64,000 nucleotides of DNA from Sphingomonadaceae bacterium. GTDB lineage: Bacteria > Pseudomonadota > Alphaproteobacteria > Sphingomonadales > Sphingomonadaceae. The notes under the pieces were generated by a model. The model ran no database searches, had not been told where the DNA came from, and saw only the letters and a list, made by a program, of their open reading frames with translations. Location: positions 248,001 to 312,000 of the forward strand of contig RFPL01000001.1 of NCBI GenBank assembly GCA_009926135.1, read 5' to 3'. The translations under genes and the position numbers were made by a program. Positions 30,239-39,528 of this stretch are shown in pieces. Every line of letters begins with the position of its first letter. Positions within the stretch are counted from its first letter, which is position 1.

Positions 30239-32155
30239 TTGATTGCCCTGGATTGGCAGCGCTCGGCGGCGACCGAGGCCACTGCCGTGCTACTGGCCCA
30301 ATCCCTTGCTGCTGGCAGCGGTCGCCTTGCTGGTGCTCGTGCAATCGGGGGCTGCAACGTCGCCGCGTTGCTGCCTCACGCCGACCAGCGCCGCAGCCGC
30401 GCCTGGCAGCCAGTCACGGTCGGGCCACTGGTCGTGCTCTTTGCCGGCCACATCGACAATGCGCGCGAGATCGCCGGGGCGCTGGACGGCGAATACCCCG
30501 GCGATTTGCCCGACCCCGCCAAGCTGGCGCGGCTCTATGGCCAGGCCCGGTTGACCTGGGGCGATGGTGCGGACCTGCGGCTGATCGGGGAATATGCCGC
30601 AATCCTGTTTGATCCCGCGGCGCAAGTCTTGCGGTTGATCCGCAGTCCGCTGCGCGCGCCGCCGCTCCATGTCCATGCCCGTGGCGGGCGGATCATCGCC
30701 GCCTCCGTCCCGCGGGCGATCTTTGCCTGCGGCGTGCCGCAGCGGATCAACGAAGCCAAGTTTGCCGACAATGCCCTGTTCAACCCCGGGGACCACCGAC
30801 AAGGGTGGTTTGAGGGCGTGGATTATGTCCCGCTCGGCACCGAGCTGCGGTTCGATCCCGCCGGGATGCGCGCGCGCCGTTATCACGATCTTTACAGCCT
30901 GCCCAAGGTGCGGCTGGGCAGCGATGCGGAATACCTTGAAGCTGCGCACAGCCTGCTGGCAGAAGCGACCCGCGCGGCGCTGCGTGGCCGTCAGCGTCCC
31001 GCGATCATGCTTTCTGGTGGGCTGGACTCCCCCCAAGTCGCGGCCAAGGCGCTGGCCGAAATGCCGGCGGGCGGCAGCCTTCACGCCTTTACCTTCACGG
31101 TCGAGCCGGCGTGGGACGGCCATGTCAGTGCCGGGCAGTTCGGGGACGAGCGCCCCAATGTCGAAGCCTTCGCGGCGCTGCATCCCCGGTTGGTGACTCA
31201 TTTCGAAGACAATGCCGGATCAGGCTTCGATGCAGGGCTGGCGGAGATGTTCTTTGCCACGGGTTCGGCCACGATCAACCAGTCCAACTTTTCCCACTTC
31301 CACGCGTTGTGGCGCGGCGCGCGGACGGCGGGCTGCGACGTGGTGCTTGGCGCTGACTATGGCAACTTCACCTTCAGTGCCGAGGGCGGCTGGGGCTTTC
31401 CGGAATACCTGCTGCGCGGGCGCTGGCGGCAATTGTACCGCGCGCTGTGCCATGCCGGGGCTGATGGCCGCTCGCTGCTGCGGCGGTTCCTGGCGCTCAG
31501 CGTGCTACCCTTCTTCCCTGCGCCGCTGTGGCACTGGCAACGGCAGCTGCGGGGGCAGCCGGACGTGTTCGCGATCGCTTCGCCACTGCGGGCCGACTAT
31601 GCCAAGGCTTCCGGCGCACGGGATCGCGCCCGCCGGGCTGGCCAGCCCGTCCGGCGCTGGCCGGAACTGGGCCGCTGGCGCGAGTTCGAGCTATTCCAGC
31701 GCAATGACCATTGCGACGTGATGCATGGGTTCGAGCAGATCTACGGCATTCCCCAGCGCGATCCCACGGCCTACCGACCTTTTGTCGAATTCTGCCTGGG
31801 CCTGCCCACCGACCTGTTCCTGCGCGATGGACAGACCCGCTGGCTCGCGCGTGAAATGGCGCGCGGGATCATGCCCGAAGCCCAGCGGCTGGAGACCCGC
31901 CACGGCCGGCACGGCGCCGACTGGCACCTCAAGCTGACCCGGCGGCGGGCCGAGCTGCTGGCCGAGGTCGAGCGGCTCGCGGAAAGTGAAAGGCTGAGCG
32001 CCATGATCGACTTTCCCCGGATCCGCCGCGCGCTGGAAGACTGGCCGAAGAGCGGCGCTGTGCCGGTGGAAGAGCGCTTGCTGCGCGAAGCTGCAGTGCC
32101 GCGCGCGATCATGCTGGCGCGCTACGTCAACCACATCGAAGGACGTAACCAATGA
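30239..32155 (+). CDS. asparagine synthetase-like protein (lasso C / cyclase homologue)
   Basis: ORF 638 aa, apparent TTG start; AIMLSGGLDSPQVAAKAL PP-loop motif; degenerate glutaminase-like N-domain. Confidence 0.9.
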   Translation: MIALDWQRSAATEATAVLLAQSLAAGSGRLAGARAIGGCNVAALLPHADQRRSRAWQPVTVGPLVVLFAGHIDNAREIAGALDGEYPGDLPDPAKLARLYGQARLTWGDGADLRLIGEYAAILFDPAAQVLRLIRSPLRAPPLHVHARGGRIIAASVPRAIFACGVPQRINEAKFADNALFNPGDHRQGWFEGVDYVPLGTELRFDPAGMRARRYHDLYSLPKVRLGSDAEYLEAAHSLLAEATRAALRGRQRPAIMLSGGLDSPQVAAKALAEMPAGGSLHAFTFTVEPAWDGHVSAGQFGDERPNVEAFAALHPRLVTHFEDNAGSGFDAGLAEMFFATGSATINQSNFSHFHALWRGARTAGCDVVLGADYGNFTFSAEGGWGFPEYLLRGRWRQLYRALCHAGADGRSLLRRFLALSVLPFFPAPLWHWQRQLRGQPDVFAIASPLRADYAKASGARDRARRAGQPVRRWPELGRWREFELFQRNDHCDVMHGFEQIYGIPQRDPTAYRPFVEFCLGLPTDLFLRDGQTRWLAREMARGIMPEAQRLETRHGRHGADWHLKLTRRRAELLAEVERLAESERLSAMIDFPRIRRALEDWPKSGAVPVEERLLREAAVPRAIMLARYVNHIEGRNQ

Positions 32156-33849
32156 GCGGCGGCTCCCCCTCCGGCCTCCCCGATCTGCTGACCGGAAGGC
32201 AACACGGCCAGGCGCTGCAGCTCAGCCTGTTGATGCTGGCATCCGCCCTGACCGAAGGCCTTGGGTTGGCGTTGCTGGTGCCGCTGCTGGCCCTGCTGCT
32301 GCCCGCCGGCGGGGTTGCTGGACCGGACTGGCTGGCTGGCTTCATGCCAACGTGGCTGGGATTGGAAGGGCTGCTTGCGGGCTTTGTCGGGCTGGTGCTG
32401 CTGCGCGCCGTCATTGCCCTGCTGCGAACCCGCGCCGCGCTCGAACTGGAACTGGCCGTGGTCAATGGTCTGCGCCAGCGAACCTGGCGGGCGCTGCTTC
32501 ATGCCGACTGGCGATTTTTGTCGGGGCTGCGCCGCTCGCAGCAGGCCAGCCTGTTAATCAGCAACCTCGACCGCGTCGGCTTCGGGCTTAACCAGGCGCT
32601 GGCGGGGTTCTCCGCTGCGGTCACGCTGCTGGCGCTCGGCCTGGCCGCGCTGGCCATCTCGCCACTGCTGGCGCTAGCGGCGGGTGCTGGCTGCGCCCTG
32701 GTCCTGCTGGCCTATGCGGGTCTGCGCCAGCGTGCGGCCAGCGAGGGAGCGGCGCTGGGCCGGGCGTGGGATCAGGTCCATGCGGCGCTGCATGACGGCC
32801 TTGCGGCCTTGCGACTGACCAAGGCGAGCGGCGCTGAAGCACAGATGGAGCGCGATGCGGCCGAGGCCTTTTCTGGTCTGGCGGCGGCGCGGCGCAGCTT
32901 CGTAAGCAATGCCAGCCTTGGCGCGCTGGTGCTGCATGGCGGCGGGGCCGTAGTGCTGGCCGTGCTGGTCTGGCTCGCGATATCGCGCTGGGCAGTCCCG
33001 CTTGTATCGCTGCTGCCGATGGCGGCATTGTTCGCCCGCGCCGTGCCGCTGTTGGGGGCCGTGCAGGAGGCCTGGCAGCAATGGCATCATGCGCGGCCGG
33101 CACTGGCCGAATCGCGGGCGTTGATTGTTTCGGCCGAAGCCGCGTGTGAGCCACCCGTGCGCGCCGACGCAGCGCCGCAGCTGGCTCAGGCGATCACGCT
33201 GGCAGGCGCCGTGGTGCACTATGCCGGCCAGCCCGCCGCGGCGGTGGATGCGGTCTCGCTGGTAGTGCCGGCCGGCAAGATCACGGCCCTGGTCGGCCCT
33301 TCAGGGGCTGGCAAGAGCACGCTGGCCGACCTTTTGGCTGGTCTGCTCGCCCCCGACCGGGGATTGGTCGCGATCGATGGGGTGCCGCTTGATCCGGCGC
33401 ACCAGCGCGCCTGGCGCGGCCAGGTGGCCTATATCGCGCAGGAACCGCTGCTGCTGGCGGCGAGCCTTCGCGAGAACCTGCGGTGGGGCGCGCCCAATGC
33501 AACTGATGCCCGGCTCTGGGCTGCCCTCGAAGATGCCGCGGCCGCTGATTTCGTACGCGCGCTGCCCGCCGGGCTGGACACGCTGCTCGGCGATGGCGGA
33601 CGCGCGCTGTCGGGCGGTGAGCGGCAACGGTTGATGCTGGCCCAGGCGCTGCTGCGCGATCCGCAAATGTTGATCCTGGATGAGGCAACCTCGGCGCTGG
33701 ATCCCGCGAACGAGGCGGCAATTGCGGCTGCGTTGGGGCGCCTGCGCGGGCGCATGACGATCCTGCTGATCGCCCACCGCGGCGTTTTGCTGGGCCGCGC
33801 CGATCGGATCATCCACCTTGATCGCGGCCGCGTGGTTGACGAATCCTGA
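32152..33849 (+). CDS. ABC transporter ATP-binding/permease protein (peptide exporter)
   Basis: ORF 565 aa; TM domain then VGPSGAGKSTLADLLAGLL, LSGGERQRLMLAQALLRDPQMLILDEATSALD. Confidence 0.93.
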   Translation: MSGGSPSGLPDLLTGRQHGQALQLSLLMLASALTEGLGLALLVPLLALLLPAGGVAGPDWLAGFMPTWLGLEGLLAGFVGLVLLRAVIALLRTRAALELELAVVNGLRQRTWRALLHADWRFLSGLRRSQQASLLISNLDRVGFGLNQALAGFSAAVTLLALGLAALAISPLLALAAGAGCALVLLAYAGLRQRAASEGAALGRAWDQVHAALHDGLAALRLTKASGAEAQMERDAAEAFSGLAAARRSFVSNASLGALVLHGGGAVVLAVLVWLAISRWAVPLVSLLPMAALFARAVPLLGAVQEAWQQWHHARPALAESRALIVSAEAACEPPVRADAAPQLAQAITLAGAVVHYAGQPAAAVDAVSLVVPAGKITALVGPSGAGKSTLADLLAGLLAPDRGLVAIDGVPLDPAHQRAWRGQVAYIAQEPLLLAASLRENLRWGAPNATDARLWAALEDAAAADFVRALPAGLDTLLGDGGRALSGGERQRLMLAQALLRDPQMLILDEATSALDPANEAAIAAALGRLRGRMTILLIAHRGVLLGRADRIIHLDRGRVVDES

Positions 33850-33852
33850 GTG

Positions 33853-33914
33853 GTTACCCAATTGTTGCCAAATTCACCCGTTATTCAGCGGGCGAATCGT
33901 AATTGGGGGGTAAC
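33853..33914. repeat. nested inverted repeat downstream of the ABC exporter (possible terminator/processing structure)
   Basis: GTTACCCAATT (33853-33863) pairs with AATTGGggggGTAAC (33901-33914, with bulge); inner ATTCaCCCG (33872-33880) pairs with CGGGcGAAT (33889-33897). Confidence 0.55.
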
Positions 33915-33988
33915 ACTGGCAGGCAATGCACCGGTTAGCGGTGCCGGGCGCGCATGCCAGGCTTCCCAACAAACAGGATGACGAAGCG

Positions 33989-34492
33989 ATGATCCAGCCC
34001 CGACGTATCCGCGCCGCGGCCCTCGCCCTTGCTGCCTTGACTGCGGTTTCGACTGCCTCGACGCCGATTGCCGCAAGCGCGCCGGTACCAGCCCCGGCGG
34101 GCTGCACTGGCCCGGCCAGCGGGACCTGGCTCAACGTGGTGATCGATGGCGTCCGCAATGGCAACGGCGTGGTCGCGATCACGCTCTATGCCGATGACTC
34201 GTCGAAGTTCCTGGTCAAGCGCGGCTCGCTTTATGTCGGCCGGGTCGAGGCCAATACCGGCACCACGCGAGGCTGCATCTTCGTGCCCAAGCCGGGGGTC
34301 TATGCCCTGGCGCTCTATCATGATGAGAACCGCGATGGCCGGTTTGACCGCACGGGCCTGGGCCTGCCGGCCGAAGGCTATGGCTTCTCGAACAATCCAG
34401 CGACGCTGGCCGGCTTGCCGCAGTTCCGCTCGGTTCGACTGAACGTGCCAAAGCCCGGGCTGACGACCCGGATCTCGCTGAAGTATCCCTAA
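33989..34492 (+). CDS. DUF2141-like exported protein
   Basis: ATG at 33989; signal peptide, LYHDENRDGRFDRTGLGLPAEGYGFSNNP typical of DUF2141. Confidence 0.88.
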   Translation: MIQPRRIRAAALALAALTAVSTASTPIAASAPVPAPAGCTGPASGTWLNVVIDGVRNGNGVVAITLYADDSSKFLVKRGSLYVGRVEANTGTTRGCIFVPKPGVYALALYHDENRDGRFDRTGLGLPAEGYGFSNNPATLAGLPQFRSVRLNVPKPGLTTRISLKYP

Positions 34493-35265
34493 GCGGGTCC
34501 GTAGATCTCGGGCAGTTCGCGCGGCGCCTGGTCTTCGGCCAGTTCATAAGCGCGCGGATCATCGACATCGAGCCACCAGGCCGTGCCGATATCCATCGTC
34601 GCCGCGCGCCCTGCATCCGCCAGCCGCTGCATCCCTTCGGACAGGCTCCCGGCCTTGCCCTCGGCAATCGCGGCACGAATTGCCTGCGCCAGTTCCGGCG
34701 TTGCCAGAAAGGCCCCGCAATCGACCGCATCGTAAGCGGCAATGGTCTTGCCAATGCCAGTGATGAAGCCGCGCCCGTCCAGCTTGACCCAGGTCGCGTC
34801 ATCGGGATCGACCAGCGGATTGTCGCACGCGAAGTCGACCGCCAGGGTCACGCCGCGATCTGGGCCGTGCTGCTGCGCCAGGTTGCGCAGGATTGATCCG
34901 GAAAAGATGTGGTCTGACATCATCAGCAAGTAATTGCCGTCAATAACGTCAGCGCCGGCCATGACCGACCAGCCGTTGGGCTTTGACCAGTCCTCCACCC
35001 GCTGGGCAACGACCGGAATCCCGACGCGTTCTGCTATCGCGGGCAGCGCCACCTCAATCCGTTCGGCCTCATGCCCGGTCACCACGACGACGCGCTGCAC
35101 CCCGGCTGCCCTTGCTTGCCGCGCGCCGAGTTCGAGCAGCGGAATTCCGGCGATTGGCGTAAGCGGCTTGGAATCGGAAACGTCACGCAGGCGGCTGCCG
35201 AAACCAGCGGCAATGATCAGGGCGTCCATGCAGGCATCCTCAAACAGAAACGGCGCCGGGATCAA
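34489..35265 (-). CDS. nucleotidyltransferase, inositol-1-phosphate cytidylyltransferase (IPCT)-like
   Basis: ORF 258 aa; MDALIIAAGFGSRLRDVSDSKPLTPIAGIPLLE; MMSDHIFSGSIL; ITGIGKTIAAYDAVDCGAFL; located next to MIPS. Confidence 0.8.
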   Translation of the reverse strand: MIPAPFLFEDACMDALIIAAGFGSRLRDVSDSKPLTPIAGIPLLELGARQARAAGVQRVVVVTGHEAERIEVALPAIAERVGIPVVAQRVEDWSKPNGWSVMAGADVIDGNYLLMMSDHIFSGSILRNLAQQHGPDRGVTLAVDFACDNPLVDPDDATWVKLDGRGFITGIGKTIAAYDAVDCGAFLATPELAQAIRAAIAEGKAGSLSEGMQRLADAGRAATMDIGTAWWLDVDDPRAYELAEDQAPRELPEIYGPA

Positions 35266-35297
35266 CCGGCGCCGTTCCTTGAACCAATTGGCTGGGC

Positions 35298-36398
35298 TTA
35301 TTCAGCAGCCAGCGCAGTGTCGGCGATGTATTCCTCAACCATCTGGGCGGCGAGGTCATCGTTGAACTGCTGCGGCGGATGCTTGCAGAAGTAGGCCGAG
35401 GCGCCGATCACGGCCCCGCCTTCGCCGCGGTCCAGCGCCAGCTTGGCGCAGCGGATCGCGTCCATGACGCAAGCGGCCGAGTTCGGGCTGTCTTCCACCG
35501 AGAGGCGCAGTTCCAGTTCCATCGGCACGTTGCCCCACTGCAGGCCTTCGAGGCGCAGGAAGCAAAGCTTGTTGTCCTTCTGCCAGGGAACATAGTCCGA
35601 CGGGCCGACGTGGATGTTCTCGTCTTCCAGGCGCTGGGCGAGCATGGCCTGGACGGCTTCAGTCTTCGATTCCTTCTTGGAACCAAGACGCTGGCGGTCC
35701 AGCATGTTCATGAAGTCGGTGTTGCCACCAGTGTTGAGCTGGTAGGTCCGCTCCACCGTCACGCCGCGAGCGGCGAACAGGCTGGAGAGCACGCGGTGAA
35801 CGATCGTGGCGCCGACCTGGGCCTTGATGTCGTCACCCACGATCGGGATGTTCTTGGCCCGGAACTTGGCTTCCCATTCCGGGTTGCTGGCGATGAACAC
35901 CGGCATGCAGTTGACCACGGCAACGCCGGCTTCGAGCGCGCATTCCATGTAGAATTCGGTGGCGGCCTGCGAGCCGACGGGCAGGAAGTTGACGAGCACT
36001 TCTGCGCCAGAATCCTTGATCGCCTGGACGATGTCGGCGTGGCTGGGCTCGGCTGCGTCAGCAACGATGAAGCCCTTTTCACCGACCGTGGTCATGTGCG
36101 GAGCAACGCCGTCCGAAATCTTGCCCATGATCACCTTGGTGCCGGTCAGCGGCACTTCGGCCTGGAACACGGCGGTGTTGTTGGGCTTGGCGAAGATGGC
36201 TTCGGCAATATCCTTGCCGACCTTGCGGGCATCGACGTCGACGCCGAGCACGAAATCTACGTCACCCGCGCCAAAGCCGCCGATCTTGTCGTGGATCAGG
36301 CCCTGCGCGGAGTTGTTCTGGCGATAGTAGGTAACCCCCTGAACCAGCGAACTGGCGCAGTTGCCAACGCCAATAATGGCGACCTTGATCGGCTTCAT
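35298..36398 (-). CDS. myo-inositol-1-phosphate (inositol-3-phosphate) synthase
   Basis: ORF 366 aa; MKPIKVAIIGVGNCASSLVQGVTYY, VNFLPVGSQAATEFYMECALEAGVAVVNCMPVFIAS, GDDIKAQVGATIVHR, LNTGGNTDFMNM. Confidence 0.95.
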   Translation of the reverse strand: MKPIKVAIIGVGNCASSLVQGVTYYRQNNSAQGLIHDKIGGFGAGDVDFVLGVDVDARKVGKDIAEAIFAKPNNTAVFQAEVPLTGTKVIMGKISDGVAPHMTTVGEKGFIVADAAEPSHADIVQAIKDSGAEVLVNFLPVGSQAATEFYMECALEAGVAVVNCMPVFIASNPEWEAKFRAKNIPIVGDDIKAQVGATIVHRVLSSLFAARGVTVERTYQLNTGGNTDFMNMLDRQRLGSKKESKTEAVQAMLAQRLEDENIHVGPSDYVPWQKDNKLCFLRLEGLQWGNVPMELELRLSVEDSPNSAACVMDAIRCAKLALDRGEGGAVIGASAYFCKHPPQQFNDDLAAQMVEEYIADTALAAE

Positions 36399-36769
36399 TA
36401 GATTTCAATCCTTCTCGAACGGCGCAGCGCGGCCTCAATGAAAGGTCGCCCCATTGTAAAATCGCGCGCCAAAAGCAAGAAGTTTGGCGCAGGTCAAGCC
36501 GAATGCAGAAAACCGGCGGCTGCCAGCGGCAACCGTTTGCTTCCCGTTCCGACCACCGATTCCAGTTGATTCCCTTCGGAATATGACCGGACCCGGATCG
36601 TGCGCCTGCGCAATGCAGGCTTACAAGCATAGCACCAATCCTGCGCGAGGCAAATCCGGACTGGGCAAACTGTGCAGGACTCCTCTTACAGGCCTCTTGT
36701 GAGGCCGCCCTCTGCCCCTCTAAGGGGAAGGCAGGCCTGCAGCGGCCGGGTCGAACAGGTGAGGGCAAG

Positions 36770-37678
36770 GTGGATCAGGTCGTGGCGGGATTGGAACGGG
36801 CAAAGCCAGTGCGGCCGCAGCGCCCGCGCGAACTGCAGGACCCGCTTAATCATTACCTCTATCACCCGCTGGCGTGGCAGCTGGCGCGCGGCCTGGCGCA
36901 TACGCCGATAACCCCCAACATGGTTTCGGTCCTTGGCGGGCTGATGGTGGTTGCCGCCGGGATTGCCTATACAAATTTAGCCTGGCCGGTGGGCGCGGCG
37001 CTGGGCATGGCGCTGCACATGGGCTGGCACGTGGTCGACGGGGCCGATGGGGATCTGGCGCGGATGACCGGTCGGTCCAGTCCGATCGGTGAGATGGTCG
37101 ACGGCATCTGCGACTATGCCAGCCATATCGTGCTCTACCTGATCCTGGGTGCGGTGCTGGCGGGTGAGACCGGGTTCTTCAGCGGCGCTGCGGCATGGAT
37201 CCTGCTGGTGGTGGCCGGGGTCAGCCATGCGGTGCAATCCAACCATGTCGAGGTCCAGCGCCGCCAGTACCAGTGGTATGTCTATGGCACGCCGTGGATC
37301 CGTCACAGCCATGGTCAGGCGGGTTCGGCCACCAGCAAGAGCCTGTTCGGGGTATTTGTCTCGGCCTATCTCAACGCCGCCAGCGGGATGACCCCGCATG
37401 CGCTGCGGATTGATGCGGCGGTCGATGCGGCCAAGGGCGATCCTGCCCGCCTTGCGGCGATTGCCGCCGCCGTCCGCGCCGAAGCGCCCCCGCTGCTGTT
37501 GATGTGCAAGGTGCTTGGCCCCAACCCGCGCGCGATCGTGCTCGGGCTGTCGATGTTTGCCGGATCGCCGCTCTATTACATGATCTACCAGGCAGTCGTG
37601 CTGAATGTGCTGCTGGCAATTTCGGTGCTGATGCACAATGCTGCGGCGCGGCGCATCGCGGCAAAGATCGGAGCCTAG
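36770..37678 (+). CDS. CDP-alcohol phosphatidyltransferase family protein
   Basis: ORF 302 aa, GTG start; DGADGDLARMTGRSSPIGEMVDGICD matches the DxxDGxxAR(x8-12)GxxxDxxxD signature. Confidence 0.92.
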   Translation: MDQVVAGLERAKPVRPQRPRELQDPLNHYLYHPLAWQLARGLAHTPITPNMVSVLGGLMVVAAGIAYTNLAWPVGAALGMALHMGWHVVDGADGDLARMTGRSSPIGEMVDGICDYASHIVLYLILGAVLAGETGFFSGAAAWILLVVAGVSHAVQSNHVEVQRRQYQWYVYGTPWIRHSHGQAGSATSKSLFGVFVSAYLNAASGMTPHALRIDAAVDAAKGDPARLAAIAAAVRAEAPPLLLMCKVLGPNPRAIVLGLSMFAGSPLYYMIYQAVVLNVLLAISVLMHNAAARRIAAKIGA

Positions 37679-37724
37679 GCTTTCGGGACCTAGACGCTGG
37701 CGGCGGGTGGGCTATCATCCGCCC

Positions 37725-38918
37725 ATGTTCCATAGTCATCTGCTTGAAGCCGCCCGCGCGATCTCTGCCGAGGTTGTCGCGCTGCGCCGCGCGATCCATG
37801 CCGAACCCGAACTGGGGCTGCACACGCCCCGCACCCGCGACAAGGTCCGCGCAGCCCTTGCCGACCTGCCGCTGACCTGGCGCGAGGGGTCGTCGACCAC
37901 GGGCATGGTCGCCACGCTGCAGGGCGCTGCGCCGGGCCGCCATGTCCTGCTGCGCGGCGATATGGATGCCTTGCCGATGCCCGAGGAGACGGGTCTGCCG
38001 TTCGCCTCGCAGGTGACTGGTGCAATGCATGCCTGCGGGCACGATGCCCACACCGCCATGCTAGCCGGCGCGGCGCGGGTGCTGGCGGCGCGGCAGGCGG
38101 AACTGAAGGGCACGGTCTCCTTCATGTTCCAGCCGGGCGAGGAAGGGCACCACGGCGCGCGCTTCATGCTTGATGATCGCCTGATCGACCCATTGCCTGA
38201 TGCCGCCTTTGCGCTCCACGTCATGCCGAATGCGAAGCACGGCCTGGTTGCCGGGCGCGCGGGACCGCTGATGGCCGCGGCTGACCAGTTCGAGATCGTG
38301 GTCAAGGGCGCGGGCGGCCATGCCTCGATGCCGCACCAGACCCAGGATCCGGTGCCGGTTGCCTGCGAAATCGTGCTGGGCATTCAGACGCTGGTGACGC
38401 GCCAGTTCAATGCCCACGATCCGGTGGTGGTCACAGTCGCGCGGATCGAGGGCGGGACGGCGCATAACGTCATCGCCGATTTCGCGACGCTGAAGGGGAC
38501 GATGCGCACCCTCTCGCCGCGCCACCGCGCCAAGCTGCACGATGCCTTGCGTCAACTTGCCAGCGGCATCGCGTCTGCGCATGGCCTGACCGCCGAGGTC
38601 ACGGTGATCGAAGGCTTCCCGGTGACGATCTGCGATGCCCGCGCCGTTGCATTTGGCGAGCGGGTAACCGGCGCGCTATTCGGTGACGGAGCCTGGCAGA
38701 CCCTGCCCGCGCCGATCATGGGGGCGGAGGACTTTTCTTACGTGCTGGAAAAAGTCCCCGGCGCGATGTTCTTCCTGGGCGTGGCCGAAGACGGAGCAGA
38801 CTGGAATTCGTGCTGCGGAATCCATTCGCCGCGGATGATGGTGGACGAGGCGGTCCTGCCGCGCGGCACCGCCCTGCTGGCAGGGCTGGCCGAAGAGTTC
38901 CTCGCTAGCGGATTCTGA
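37725..38918 (+). CDS. M20 family amidohydrolase/peptidase (hippurate hydrolase-like)
   Basis: ATG at 37725; LRRAIHAEPELGLHTPRT, LLRGDMDALPMPEETGLPFAS, MHACGHDAHTAML, FMFQPGEEGHHGA. Confidence 0.93.
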   Translation: MFHSHLLEAARAISAEVVALRRAIHAEPELGLHTPRTRDKVRAALADLPLTWREGSSTTGMVATLQGAAPGRHVLLRGDMDALPMPEETGLPFASQVTGAMHACGHDAHTAMLAGAARVLAARQAELKGTVSFMFQPGEEGHHGARFMLDDRLIDPLPDAAFALHVMPNAKHGLVAGRAGPLMAAADQFEIVVKGAGGHASMPHQTQDPVPVACEIVLGIQTLVTRQFNAHDPVVVTVARIEGGTAHNVIADFATLKGTMRTLSPRHRAKLHDALRQLASGIASAHGLTAEVTVIEGFPVTICDARAVAFGERVTGALFGDGAWQTLPAPIMGAEDFSYVLEKVPGAMFFLGVAEDGADWNSCCGIHSPRMMVDEAVLPRGTALLAGLAEEFLASGF

Positions 38919-38928
38919 AGCGCCGAGG

Positions 38929-39528
38929 TCAGACGGGGCGCGACATCGACCAGAAGTGCGGGCCGTCGCTGGCCGGCACGTCCCATTCCTCGTGTACCGC
39001 AAAGCCCAGCCGCAGGTAGATGCCGACATTCGCCTCGGTCGCGGTTTCCAGCAGCGTGGGCCTGCCAGCGGCCGTTGCCTCGGCAATGCCCGCGCGGATG
39101 GTCAGGCCGCCAAGGCCCTGGCCCTGGCAATCGGGCCGCACCCCGGCATAGCGTAGATAGTACCATTCCTCGTCCTTCGGCAGGTGCGAAGAAATTGCAT
39201 CGCCGACCTTGGCACCGCGCAGGATGCGCCGCCCGAAGATCCTCAGCAGCCGCGCCAGTTCGGGCGGCCAGAGCGGATCGTGGTGGTGGACCTTGCCCGG
39301 CAAGCGCCACAGCGTCACCGCCTCGCACCCCGGCGTGCCCAGCGCGATGCCATGACGCTGGTGATCGTCCCACAGCCAAGCGAACATCCGCGGCAGGCGG
39401 CGCGCGCGCTCGGCATCGTCAGGAATGATCCAGCTGACCGCCGGATCGGTCTGGAATGCCGCTGCCAGGGTCGCAATCGCGCCTGCACGGTGCTGCGGGC
39501 CCAGGCGGATGATCGTGCGCTCCATCAA
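38929..39528 (-). CDS. GNAT family N-acetyltransferase
   Basis: ORF 199 aa; YYLRYAGVRPDCQGQGLGGLTIRAGIAEA. Confidence 0.88.
   Translation of the reverse strand: MMERTIIRLGPQHRAGAIATLAAAFQTDPAVSWIIPDDAERARRLPRMFAWLWDDHQRHGIALGTPGCEAVTLWRLPGKVHHHDPLWPPELARLLRIFGRRILRGAKVGDAISSHLPKDEEWYYLRYAGVRPDCQGQGLGGLTIRAGIAEATAAGRPTLLETATEANVGIYLRLGFAVHEEWDVPASDGPHFWSMSRPV

Noticed and set aside
28481-33849. Canonical proteobacterial lasso cluster with isopeptidase and TonB receptor
   Set aside because: No lasso isopeptidase or TonB-dependent receptor is present nearby; an ABC exporter and HprK-like kinase are present instead.
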